Assembly (NCBI GenBank): GCA_964651245.1
Contig: CAZYVI010000018.1
Location: forward strand, 36,158-100,157
Length of the DNA stretch: 64,000 bases
Reading direction: 5' to 3'
Source of the DNA: Avedoeria sp964651245
Lineage (GTDB): Bacteria > Chloroflexota > Anaerolineae > Epilineales > Epilineaceae
This document shows positions 35,401 through 45,434 of this stretch, piece after piece. Position 1 is the stretch's first letter. Every line of letters begins with the position of its first letter. The notes under the pieces were generated by a model that worked only from the letters and a program-made list of their open reading frames with translations, searched no databases and was not told where the DNA came from. The position numbers and the translations under genes are program-made.

Positions 35401-35519
35401 GCGGCGCCGGCGGCGATCGCCAGGCCGCCGAGGAAGGCCAGGGCCAGCGCGCGACCCGAACGTCCGCCCGCGGCGCGCGCGTGCGCCACGGGTCGCTGCC
35501 AGACGGCGGCAATCCACAT
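32481..35519 (-). CDS. Secreted LVIVD-repeat protein with C-terminal VWA domain
   Basis: The 1012-residue protein has a signal peptide (ALALAFLGGLAIAAGAASG). Residues ~60-660 carry about a dozen LVIVD-type propeller repeats (LWIVDLTVDNRPRVIG, LRVVDAAADGGPREIGSW, LVVLDAADPRAPRVVAQL). A Pro/Thr/Ala-rich linker of ~150 residues ends at the segment IYLPLAVNESCP. The last ~200 residues are a von Willebrand factor A domain with the MIDAS motif DASTSMAE. The architecture suggests a surface adhesin or metal-dependent ligand binder. The start is ATG 35519; the 174-bp gap upstream holds nothing recognised. Confidence 0.85.
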   Translation of the reverse strand: MWIAAVWQRPVAHARAAGGRSGRALALAFLGGLAIAAGAASGAADGRRARAAGDAEPDASSGWQRVAQLGGAPTAVAVAGRLAALGVAESLWIVDLTVDNRPRVIGRTGLLGATVVDVVWAGGRAFVALGAAGLAVVEVAEPTAPQPIAHLDGEASSLAVAGDRVVACGGSGCRVVRAAPEETPTVVGSAAFGGRAGPVAAAGGVAYVAVDASLDGGGVALHVVDITGPAGLQTLQTKALVASPVRGLGVAGDWLYLVQDTGDLRSYDLSGGGPPVPRGGVRVMSGVQATGARPLAVGGDRVYVASGLEVSAIDVSQPTTPRFLGATAVDGFIAALDATPARVYVANHADLLGGRRAYRGLEVLAAAADGAAQPLGSLDEAWHAYGVAWQRGRYAVVAAGRSGLRVVDAAADGGPREIGSWVGEAELVDVTVVGDIAYAADAGTRAMVHLVDLTDPLLPRWIGALAEPAPRASALVASGRFVAVGLEPRQLVVLDAADPRAPRVVAQLDLPGATLALASAGTRLYVLCGRPERRPMLLVLDLGAEGTVTARTAATIDLPLSERSLFGLAVVGDVALVSAEGRVVALEAHGVPPRELGRLDLPHPAVGLAAGGTRAVAAGGGLSLLDIGDGTSPALATTALWPAGWPEKRNAVQVSGALVAAAQWDAGLSLARLAAPPWPAEPPTPPAAPSATAPEPSAAPPTAPPTATAEVPATAAPPTASPTASATVASTAVSATPGPPTATASGPEPPSATSVPAAPSSTVTPPADATATGTLAASRTPSPPTATPRAATATARALGRPATIYLPLAVNESCPPKNVYSDIVLVLDASTSMAELTPSGQQKIDAAIDAVWTFLDGLRLVAGGDRAAIIAFNSRAVTLQELTSERRRLVSALRRVALAPRSRVDAGIDAAAAELSVRGRPERNRAMVVLSDGKANPVPASAVIAAAGAARRMGLGVFVVGVGPDMDAPTLQAMAGAATRFFGAPDPDRLRSIYAQLARTVPCPAAGYWAKR

Positions 35520-35693
35520 CGTGTGCTCCGGCGGGGCGTCTGGCAGGGGCTCCCGGCGTGCACAACGACGCGGGCCGGTCGGCTGTTACGCGCCGATGCG
35601 TGGCCGCCGGCAGGACAAAGCGCAACGCACGGGCGCGATGACGAGCGTCGTGCCCGGCGGCGCCGGTGAGCGCGCCGCCCAGGACCGCTTCGA

Positions 35694-36428
35694 CTACGGC
35701 CGCATCCGGCGCATCTGGCGCATCCGCAGCTGCTGGCGCGGGTCCGCCATCAGCACCTTGTTCGGCGGCCGTTCGAGGTGCAGCGCCCACCACTCGGGCG
35801 TGTACGCGCCCATCTTCATCTTCTTGTCCTGCTGCACCGCCGCCAGGTTCTCCTTGAGGTCGTCGTCCTCCGGCAGCGCCTTGATCGCGCGGCCCAGGAT
35901 CTCGACCGCCTTGGCCTTGTTCTGCCGACGCGCCTCGCACCAGGCGTACGCCGACCACAACAGCGGCTCCTTCTTGTTGAAGCGCACCGCTTCCTCGAAC
36001 ACGCGGCCCATGTCGTCGTAGCGCCGGGCCCTGAAGTGCAACGCCGCCAACATCGCCTTGGCGTGCCAGTTCTTGACCACCGCCCGCTCGAGGTACGGCT
36101 GGGCCTGGTCGAACGCCATCTTCGTGGCGTAGGTGATCACGCCGATCTGGCCGTCGACGACGGCGTTCATCCCCGGCTGCCAGCGGCCGAGCGCCCGCAG
36201 GCCCTCGAGCAGCTTGAGGGCCTGCTCGACGCGCTGGCCCTGGATGGCCTGCTCGATCTCGGGCATCTGGGCGTTGAGCCGGCGGCGAACCCAGTAGCTG
36301 ATGCCGGCGAACACGGCCAGCGCCGCGACGAGGCCGGCGAGCAGGCCGACCCACCACCGGCCGGTCAGCTGCCAACCGGCCACGTACGCGGCCACGGCGG
36401 CGGCCACGGAGAGATAGATGCTGTACAT
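35694..36428 (-). CDS. Membrane-anchored TPR-like protein
   Basis: The 244-residue product has two N-terminal hydrophobic helices (residues ~1-45) and then a soluble helical-repeat part. Segments such as EQAIQGQRVEQALKLLEGLR, KNWHAKAMLAALHFRARRYD and NKAKAVEILGRAIKALPED fit tetratricopeptide repeats. The C-terminus is Lys/Arg/Met-rich with an unusual run RQQLRMRQMRRMRP. A TAGACT at 36471-36466 (minus) is a possible -10 element 37 nt before the ATG. Compared with its neighbours it is richer in Lys, Ile and Met, so it is well conserved rather than low-complexity. No specific role is known. Confidence 0.7.
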   Translation of the reverse strand: MYSIYLSVAAAVAAYVAGWQLTGRWWVGLLAGLVAALAVFAGISYWVRRRLNAQMPEIEQAIQGQRVEQALKLLEGLRALGRWQPGMNAVVDGQIGVITYATKMAFDQAQPYLERAVVKNWHAKAMLAALHFRARRYDDMGRVFEEAVRFNKKEPLLWSAYAWCEARRQNKAKAVEILGRAIKALPEDDDLKENLAAVQQDKKMKMGAYTPEWWALHLERPPNKVLMADPRQQLRMRQMRRMRP

Positions 36429-36491
36429 GACGAGGCCTTTGGCGCGGACGGGGGACGGAGGTCGAAGTCTACCACACGGCCGCCGGCGCCA

Positions 36492-39470
36492 TCACGGCGC
36501 GCCGATCGACGCCCACACCCACGGCAGCCAGAGCCGTCGCCGTCCGCCGCCGGGCGGCGGGCCCGCCGTCGCCGCGGCGCTCGGCGGCGCCGTCGCGGTC
36601 GACGCCGCGCCCGTCGACGTCGCCGTCGCCAGCCCGACCGCCGTCGGCGGCGGCGCCGTCGCCGTCGGCTCGGTCGGCGTTGGGCTCGGCGGCGCGTCGG
36701 GCGCGACCTCGACGAGGTAGAGGTAGGCGGCCGCGCGCCCGTCGATTGCGACGGTGCGGTCGTCGTGCGGCACCGGCTCGGGGCGCGGCACGCCGTCGGG
36801 CCGCAGCGGGCGCGCGGCGACGACGCGGCCGTGGCGCCAGGTCAGGCGGGCCTGGACCGGCTCGAGCTCCAGCGGCGGACCGCCGACCGCCTCGAGCCGC
36901 GTCCCGTCGCCGTTCCAGCGGGCTCCCGTCTGACGGTCGCGGGCGAGAGCCGTGATCAGCACCCGCCGGCTGTCGCGCAGCGGCCGGTCGTCGAGGCTGG
37001 TGGCGATCAGGCTGACGAACGGCGTGGCGCCGACCTCGATCTCGAGCGCGTCGAGCGCGAACCGGCGGCCGGCCGCGAAGCCCACCACCGCCTGGGTGCG
37101 CGGGCTGTTGGCGGTGACGACGCCCGTCGTGTCCCAGGCCAGCTCGCCCGTCGCGCTGGCGAGGACGCCGTCGCGCACCAGCCCGGCGACGTCGAGGCGC
37201 GCGCTCGGCGCGGCGTCGTCCGCCACACTGACCGTGACCCGGCCCAGCAACTGGGCGCCCGGGACGAGGTCGAGCGGCCCGCCGTCGCGGCCCCAGCCGC
37301 CGCTGGGCGCGCCGTGCGCCAGGGCGTCGCGGCCGGTGAAGGCGTCGTCGGTGACGAGGCGGCGGGCGGCGACGACCGGTCCGGCGGCGAAATCGGCACG
37401 GTGCACGCTGCGGGCCAGGGCCGGGAACTGGCCCAGGAAGTGCGGCGTCTCGGTCACGTAGCTGTTCTCGTCGGGCCAGCCCCCGGCGAGGTCGGCGCGG
37501 CCGGCCGAGAAGTGGGTGCTCGCGTCCCAGCCGCCCAGGCCGAAGCCGTAGAAGGCGACGAGCGGCGCGATCTCGGCCTTCCAAGCGTTGGGCGGCGACT
37601 GCGTCCACTCGCTGAGCATGAACGGCTTGCCCTCGACCTGCTCGTAGCCGCGGGCCAGGATCCCGTCGTCGAGTCGGCGGACGTGGGCCTCGTTGCGCAC
37701 CTCGCCGGCGCGGATCTCGTGGCCGCCGGCGCCGCCGCCGAAGTAGGCGTGGCGGTCGATCACGTCCATCGCCGCATCGCTCCAGAGGTTGGCCAGGTGC
37801 GCCGCCGGCCCGCCGGCCTGCCAGGCGGTCGCGACCGTCAGCCCCCGGTACCCCAGCGTGCGCAGCGCCGCGCGGCGCCGCTCGTAGCCGTCGCACATCG
37901 TCTCGGCCGCGAAGCGGATGAAGTCGCCCATCCGCCGCGCTTCGGCCGCGTTGCGGCTCGGCCCGCCGGCCTGCATCTCCCAGGCGCCGTAGATCGCCGG
38001 CCGCGGATTGTCGCGCCCGTCGTCGGCGCGTCGGCCGGCGCCGACCGGACCCCAGGCGGCGAACAGGGCGGCGTCCGAAGGGTATCGGTCCCGGATCCAG
38101 GCCTGCCAGCGCCGCTGCAGCTCGGCCGTGTGGCGCGGTCCGGCGCGCCCCGCTTCGAGGTCGTTGAGCGGCGCGTGCCACAGCAAGCTGTCCTCGTTGC
38201 GCACCTCGACGATGGCCAGCGCCGGCTCCTCGACATAACGCAATCCGGTGTACGGATTGCGGTGCTGCAACAGCGTCGAGAGCCACGCCCACTCGGCGTC
38301 CTGCAGCTGCGGCATGAAGTGGACCATGCCGCTCGTACTCTTGCCGGAGGTGCCGGGCGGCAGGTTCCAGGTCGGGGCGTCGGGCAGCTCGGCGAGGAGG
38401 TCGGCCGGGTAGCCGTCGTCGGCCGTGACGACGTGCGGGTAGACCGGCGACCAGGCGACGTAGATCCCCTCGGCCTTGAGCGCCGCGACGTAGCGGTCGA
38501 GGCGGTCGAGACCGACCGGGTCGAAGCCGCGCGAACCGTCGGGGTTGCGCCGCAGCAGGCCGACGATCGACTGGACCGGGTGGATTCGCACAAGGTTGAT
38601 GCCGTGCTTGGCGTAGAACCGGGCCTGGCGCGCCATCTGCTCGGGCGTCGCCAGCGGCAGGGCGTTGACGCCCCAGAACCGCACCGGCGTGCCGTCGGCG
38701 AAGGCGATGGCGTCGCCGACGGCCCGCGGCGGGCCGTGGAGCCCGGCCGGCCGCTCGAGGCGCGCCGAGAGGTCGGTCGCGCTGGCCGGGTCGAATGGGT
38801 CGACGATCGGCACCAGCGGGAACCAGTCGGCCGGGCCGGGCGGCGGCGGCGGGCGCTGCGGATCGGGCGGTCGGAGGGCGCCGGTTGGCGCCCAGGCCAA
38901 GTCGCCCGGCACGAGGACGATCGCATCCAGTCCGCCGTGCACCTCGCGACCCCCGTCGCGCGCCGGGTGGCCGCTCACCTCGACGACGAGGCGGTGGCGG
39001 CCCGCGCCGAGCTCGACGGTGCCCAGCGGCAGCCAGGCCAGGAACCGGATGTCGATGCCCGGCGCGATCAAGTTGAGCCGCTCGCGGGCGAGCCCATCGG
39101 GCTCGACCGCCTGCGCCGCCCCGTCGTCGATGCGCCACGACAGGCGCGTCTGGAAGCTGCTCGCGCGCACCCACAGTTGGTAGGCGGCCGTCGCCGCCAC
39201 GTCGAAGCCGTACTCGGCCGACGCGGCGCGGCCGTCGTTGGCGTAGTGGGCCAGCCAGTCGCCGGCTCGCCCGCCGGGCACGCCGGGCGATAGCACGTCG
39301 CGCCGGACGCCGTCGCAGCAGTACCAGCCGTGCCGGTTGAAGCTGGTGCGCGCGGCGTCCTCGCCCTCGATCCATACGGGTCGCGGCACGACCTGGGCCA
39401 CGGTGTGCGCCGATCCGGCGACCGCGGCCAAGCCGACCGCCGCCGTCAGCGCCGCCAGCCCGGTGCGCAC
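36492..39470 (-). CDS. Secreted GH5-like glycoside hydrolase with CBM-like N-terminus
   Basis: The 992-residue product begins with a signal peptide (LAALTAAVGLAAVAGSAHT). A beta-rich N-terminal domain (WIEGEDAARTSFNRHGW to LDAIVLV) looks like a carbohydrate-binding module. Residues ~210-600 form a (beta/alpha)8 domain of the cellulase type: FWGVNALPLATPEQMARQAR, GINLVRIHPVQ, the acid/base Glu in AIVEVRNEDS and a nucleophile Glu in FMLSEWTQSPPN. A further beta domain, a Pro/Thr-rich linker and the C-terminal RRLWLPWVWASIGAP complete it. GTG 39470 is chosen because it starts a proper signal peptide 26 nt after the acnA stop; the longer in-frame ORF upstream is a shadow of acnA. The substrate is unknown. 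Confidence 0.8.
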   Translation of the reverse strand: MRTGLAALTAAVGLAAVAGSAHTVAQVVPRPVWIEGEDAARTSFNRHGWYCCDGVRRDVLSPGVPGGRAGDWLAHYANDGRAASAEYGFDVAATAAYQLWVRASSFQTRLSWRIDDGAAQAVEPDGLARERLNLIAPGIDIRFLAWLPLGTVELGAGRHRLVVEVSGHPARDGGREVHGGLDAIVLVPGDLAWAPTGALRPPDPQRPPPPPGPADWFPLVPIVDPFDPASATDLSARLERPAGLHGPPRAVGDAIAFADGTPVRFWGVNALPLATPEQMARQARFYAKHGINLVRIHPVQSIVGLLRRNPDGSRGFDPVGLDRLDRYVAALKAEGIYVAWSPVYPHVVTADDGYPADLLAELPDAPTWNLPPGTSGKSTSGMVHFMPQLQDAEWAWLSTLLQHRNPYTGLRYVEEPALAIVEVRNEDSLLWHAPLNDLEAGRAGPRHTAELQRRWQAWIRDRYPSDAALFAAWGPVGAGRRADDGRDNPRPAIYGAWEMQAGGPSRNAAEARRMGDFIRFAAETMCDGYERRRAALRTLGYRGLTVATAWQAGGPAAHLANLWSDAAMDVIDRHAYFGGGAGGHEIRAGEVRNEAHVRRLDDGILARGYEQVEGKPFMLSEWTQSPPNAWKAEIAPLVAFYGFGLGGWDASTHFSAGRADLAGGWPDENSYVTETPHFLGQFPALARSVHRADFAAGPVVAARRLVTDDAFTGRDALAHGAPSGGWGRDGGPLDLVPGAQLLGRVTVSVADDAAPSARLDVAGLVRDGVLASATGELAWDTTGVVTANSPRTQAVVGFAAGRRFALDALEIEVGATPFVSLIATSLDDRPLRDSRRVLITALARDRQTGARWNGDGTRLEAVGGPPLELEPVQARLTWRHGRVVAARPLRPDGVPRPEPVPHDDRTVAIDGRAAAYLYLVEVAPDAPPSPTPTEPTATAPPPTAVGLATATSTGAASTATAPPSAAATAGPPPGGGRRRLWLPWVWASIGAP

Positions 39471-39496
39471 GGCCTGCGCGCCCGCGTCGGACCCGG

Positions 39497-42316
<2,820 letters not shown>

Positions 42317-42453
42317 GGTCGTGGCCTCCCGGTCGGAGCGATCGCCGCCGCGCGCGGCATCGCGATTCTAGCACGCCGGTCCGCCGCGGCCGGCCGGCGG
42401 CCGGCCCGCCGCGGCGCCCGCCGGTCGTTCCGGCCCGCCGGATCGCGCCGCGG

Positions 42454-42482
42454 TTGGACGCCCGCGGGCGATGGCGTACGAT
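42454..42482 (+). promoter_or_regulatory. Promoter giving a leaderless mRNA for the NlpC/P60 gene
   Basis: TTGGAC (42454-42459) and TACGAT (42477-42482) are separated by 17 nt. The ATG at 42489 begins only 6 nt after the -10 hexamer, at the expected transcription start. No ribosome-binding site is present. Confidence 0.6.
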
Positions 42483-42488
42483 CGAGGC

Positions 42489-43622
42489 ATGCCGATCCCC
42501 CCCGCCGGTCCCGCCGGCCCTGCCGAAGCTCGCCCTGGCGACGCGGCCGCGTCGGCCCCGCCGCCGCCCCCGACCGTCGCGCAGCTCGAGCGCCTGCTCG
42601 CCGGCGTCCTCGACGCGTGGCGAGCGCGCTACGGCGCCGTCGTGGCCGACGTGCGCGTGGTGTCTGCCCTCGACAGAGGCGCCGTCGCCGGCGACACGGC
42701 CCGCGGGCTGCGTGGCGGCGACGGCGGCGACCCGGCGAACGCTCTCGGCGGCGCGCCGGCGACCGCATCGCCGCGAACGAGCCCGCAGCCGCCGACGACC
42801 CAGCACCTTCCGCCCTCCGGGCCGCGCATCGTCGGCACCGTGCTCGTCCCCGGGCAGCGGGACGCGCTGCGGCGCAGCTTGGCGTCGGGCCTGGCAGCCG
42901 CGGGCTGCGATCCCGACAGCGTCGCCGTCGACGTCGAAGCGCTGACCGAGCGCGCGACCAGCGACGGCTGGCTGCGCGGCCGCGACGCCCAGCCGGTGCC
43001 GTTGCTGGACCGCGCCGGCGGCGCGACGGCGTCCGAGCTGCTGCCCAGCGATGCGCCGGCGCGCCTCTTGGCGACGGTCGGCGACGCGTTCGTCGTCGAG
43101 CTGGCCGACCGCACCGTCGGTTGGGCGGCGGCCGCGGCGCTGGACGCGGTGCCCGCCGGCCTCGCCCCGGCGTCGGTGGCGGCATGGCGCGCCGGTTGGG
43201 CCGGCGTGGCGCGGCCGGTCGCGCCCGGGGCGTGGCGGGCGGCGGTCGAGCCGTGGCTCGGCGTGCCGTACCGGCTCGGCGGGCGGTCGCGGTCGGGGAT
43301 CGATTGCTCCGCGTTCACCCAGACGCTGGTGAAGGACGTGACCGGGCTGGGCCTGCCGCGCCACTCGCGCGACCAGGCGCGCTTCGGCGTGCGCGTCGGG
43401 CTGGGCGAGGTGGCGGCCGGCGACCTCGTCCACCTCTCCCACCTCGAGCGCGGCGCGAGCCACGTCGTGCTCGTCGTCGCGTCGGGCGCCGGCGGGGTGG
43501 CGGCGGCCCACGCCTGCCTCGACCACGCCGTCGTCACGGTCGAGTCGCTGGCCGCAATCTTGACCCGCTACGCCTTCCGCGCCGCGCGCCGCTTCCCGAG
43601 CGGCTACCGCTGCCCGGCGTGA
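42489..43622 (+). CDS. NlpC/P60-family cell-wall peptidase
   Basis: The 377-residue product ends in an NlpC/P60 (C40) domain: WLGVPYRLGGRSRSGIDCSAFTQTL carries the catalytic Cys, GASHVVLVV the catalytic His. These enzymes cleave peptidoglycan stem peptides. The N-terminal ~230 residues contain an Ala/Pro-rich start and probable SH3-like domains (LLATVGDAFVVELADRTVGW). No signal peptide is visible, so export is uncertain, or the protein may act on cytoplasmic peptides. Its stop overlaps the MurD-like gene in GTGA, which links it to peptide-bond formation next door. Confidence 0.85.
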   Translation: MPIPPAGPAGPAEARPGDAAASAPPPPPTVAQLERLLAGVLDAWRARYGAVVADVRVVSALDRGAVAGDTARGLRGGDGGDPANALGGAPATASPRTSPQPPTTQHLPPSGPRIVGTVLVPGQRDALRRSLASGLAAAGCDPDSVAVDVEALTERATSDGWLRGRDAQPVPLLDRAGGATASELLPSDAPARLLATVGDAFVVELADRTVGWAAAAALDAVPAGLAPASVAAWRAGWAGVARPVAPGAWRAAVEPWLGVPYRLGGRSRSGIDCSAFTQTLVKDVTGLGLPRHSRDQARFGVRVGLGEVAAGDLVHLSHLERGASHVVLVVASGAGGVAAAHACLDHAVVTVESLAAILTRYAFRAARRFPSGYRCPA

Positions 43623-45220
43623 GCACGGCGCCCGCGCCGCGTCGGCTTGCGTGGGGCGCCCTGCGCGCGCTCGTCGAGCGGAACGTCCACGTCGTCGGCG
43701 TGGCCGGCACCGAGGGCGCCTCGATCGCTCGCTTTCTGTGCGCCCAGGGGCTGCGACACGTCACCGCCCACGACCTGGCGGCGCCGGACGCCCTCGAGGC
43801 CGAGTTCAAGCGCCAACATGTCGGGCTGAGCCGCGAAGCGCGGGCGGCGGCCTGGACGGCGCTGCGGGCGCTGCCGGTGGACTGGCGGCTGGGCGACGAC
43901 TACCTGGCGGGCGTCGACGCGGCCGAGGCCGTGTTCGCGCCGCAGGCCTGGTACCTCTACCCGCGCAACCGCGCCGCGCTGGGCGCCTTGCGCGAGCGGG
44001 GCGTGCCGTTCTACGGCCTGATGGACCTCTACTTCGGGCTGTCCGCCGCGCCCATCGTCGCGGTGACCGGCAGCAACGGCAAGTCGACCACCAGCCGGCT
44101 CATCGAGCGGATCCTGCAGGCCACCCCGCACCGGACGTTCTACGCCGGCAACGAGCGCCGCAGCGTGCAGGTCCTCGACGCGCTTTCGGACATGGCCGCC
44201 GACGACCGGCTGGTGCTGGAGGTCAGCAACCGGCACCTGATCGACCTCGCGCCGACGCCGTGGATCGGCGTGGTGACGAACGTGCTGCCCAACCACCTCG
44301 ACGAACACGGCGGCGACCTCGCCGCGTACGCGGCGGTGAAGCGCCGCTTGGTGGCAGGCGTGCCGGCCGACGGCTGGGCGGTGCTCAACGCCGACAACCC
44401 GCCCACCGCGGCCATGGCCGAGGGGCTGGCGGCACCGGTGCTGTGGTTCAGCCGACGCGGGTGCGTGGCGCGCGGCGCCTGGCTCGACGGCGGCCGGATC
44501 TGGGTTCGCCTCGACGCCGGCGCCGCCGCCGAGCCGGTGCTCGCCGCCGCCGACGTGCCGCTCGTGGGCGACCACAACCTCGAGAACGTTCTGGCCGCGG
44601 TGGCCGCCGGCCGCGCCGCGGGCGCCGGCGCGGCGCAGCTGGCCGAGGCGGTGCGCACGTTCCACGGCCTCCGCCACCGCACCCAGCTGGTCTGGAGCGA
44701 CGGGGGCGTGCGCTTCTACGACGACCTCAACGCCACGTCGCCGCAGGCCACGGTGGCCGCCCTCGACGCCCTCGGCCACGACGGGCCGGCCCGCGTCGTG
44801 TTGCTCGTCGGCGGCGACGACAAGGGCCTCGACCTCGACGCGCTCACCGCCGCGGTTCGCCGCCACGTGCGCTGGCTCGTCGTGCTGCCGGGGCCGGGCG
44901 GCGAGCGGATCGCCGCCGCCGTCGAGGCCGCGACCGGCGCGCCCGCGACGTTGCCCGACGGAGCGGTGACCGCGTCCGGCGCGGACGCGGCTGCCGCCGG
45001 CCTCGACGCGCCCCTGTCTTCGCCCGTCGTCGAGCGCATCGACCGGCTCGACGCCGCCGTCGCGCGGGTGGTCGAGGGCGCGCGGCCCGGCGACGTCGTG
45101 CTGCTCTCGCCGGCCTGCCCGTACTTCTTTCGCCGCCACTACGTCGACGGCGGCGCCGAGATCGGCTTTCGGCAGCTGCTGCGGGCAGCGCAAGCCGGTC
45201 GCGGCGGCGCGCCGGGTTAG
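43619..45220 (+). CDS. Mur-ligase family protein (MurD-like)
   Basis: The 533-residue product is an ATP-dependent Mur ligase. ATP-binding VTGSNGKSTTSRLIERIL is at residues ~149-166, followed by VVTNVLPNHLDEHGG and VGDHNLENVLAAVAAG, and the C-terminal domain begins FHGLRHRTQLVWSDGGVRFY. In MurD the following strand reads NDSKATN with a substrate-contacting Lys; here it is DDLNATSPQAT, so that Lys is replaced. LLSPACPYFFRRHYVDGG is also a departure from MurD's LLSPACASFD. It may be a true Chloroflexota MurD, a MurD2-like ligase, or a paralogue for another substrate. It sits between an NlpC/P60 gene and a LysW-like gene, not in a dcw cluster. Confidence 0.8.
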   Translation: MSTAPAPRRLAWGALRALVERNVHVVGVAGTEGASIARFLCAQGLRHVTAHDLAAPDALEAEFKRQHVGLSREARAAAWTALRALPVDWRLGDDYLAGVDAAEAVFAPQAWYLYPRNRAALGALRERGVPFYGLMDLYFGLSAAPIVAVTGSNGKSTTSRLIERILQATPHRTFYAGNERRSVQVLDALSDMAADDRLVLEVSNRHLIDLAPTPWIGVVTNVLPNHLDEHGGDLAAYAAVKRRLVAGVPADGWAVLNADNPPTAAMAEGLAAPVLWFSRRGCVARGAWLDGGRIWVRLDAGAAAEPVLAAADVPLVGDHNLENVLAAVAAGRAAGAGAAQLAEAVRTFHGLRHRTQLVWSDGGVRFYDDLNATSPQATVAALDALGHDGPARVVLLVGGDDKGLDLDALTAAVRRHVRWLVVLPGPGGERIAAAVEAATGAPATLPDGAVTASGADAAAAGLDAPLSSPVVERIDRLDAAVARVVEGARPGDVVLLSPACPYFFRRHYVDGGAEIGFRQLLRAAQAGRGGAPG

Positions 45221-45270
45221 AATGGGACCGGCGACGCGGTTGGGCGCGCCTGCAAACGGAGGGATGTGCC

Positions 45271-45432
45271 ATGGACGGCAACGCACCGTGCCCGGCCTGC
45301 GGCTTGGCACTGCCGCTGCCCCCCGACGCGGTGGTCGGCGAGATCCTCGTCTGCGGCTATTGCGGGGCGGAGCTCGAAATCGTCGGCCTGGCGCCGGTGG
45401 TCCTCGAGTTCTTCGAGGAGGAGGAGAAGTAG
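45271..45432 (+). CDS. LysW-like zinc-ribbon carrier-type mini-protein
   Basis: This 53-residue acidic protein has two CxxC knuckles (Cys7/Cys10 and Cys28/Cys31) that should bind zinc, with GEILVCGYCGAELEIVGLAP typical of LysW. LysW is the amino-group carrier protein for lysine and arginine biosynthesis in Thermus and archaea; its C-terminal Glu (EDWGE) is joined to the substrate amine by an ATP-grasp ligase. Here the tail is EEEEK, so the terminal Glu is absent. ATG 45271 has a clear GGAGGG at 45258-45263, and TAGAAT at 45218-45223 may be a -10 element. PLP and ATP-grasp genes follow directly. A structural zinc ribbon unrelated to carrier function is the alternative. Confidence 0.78.
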   Translation: MDGNAPCPACGLALPLPPDAVVGEILVCGYCGAELEIVGLAPVVLEFFEEEEK

Positions 45433-45434
45433 CG

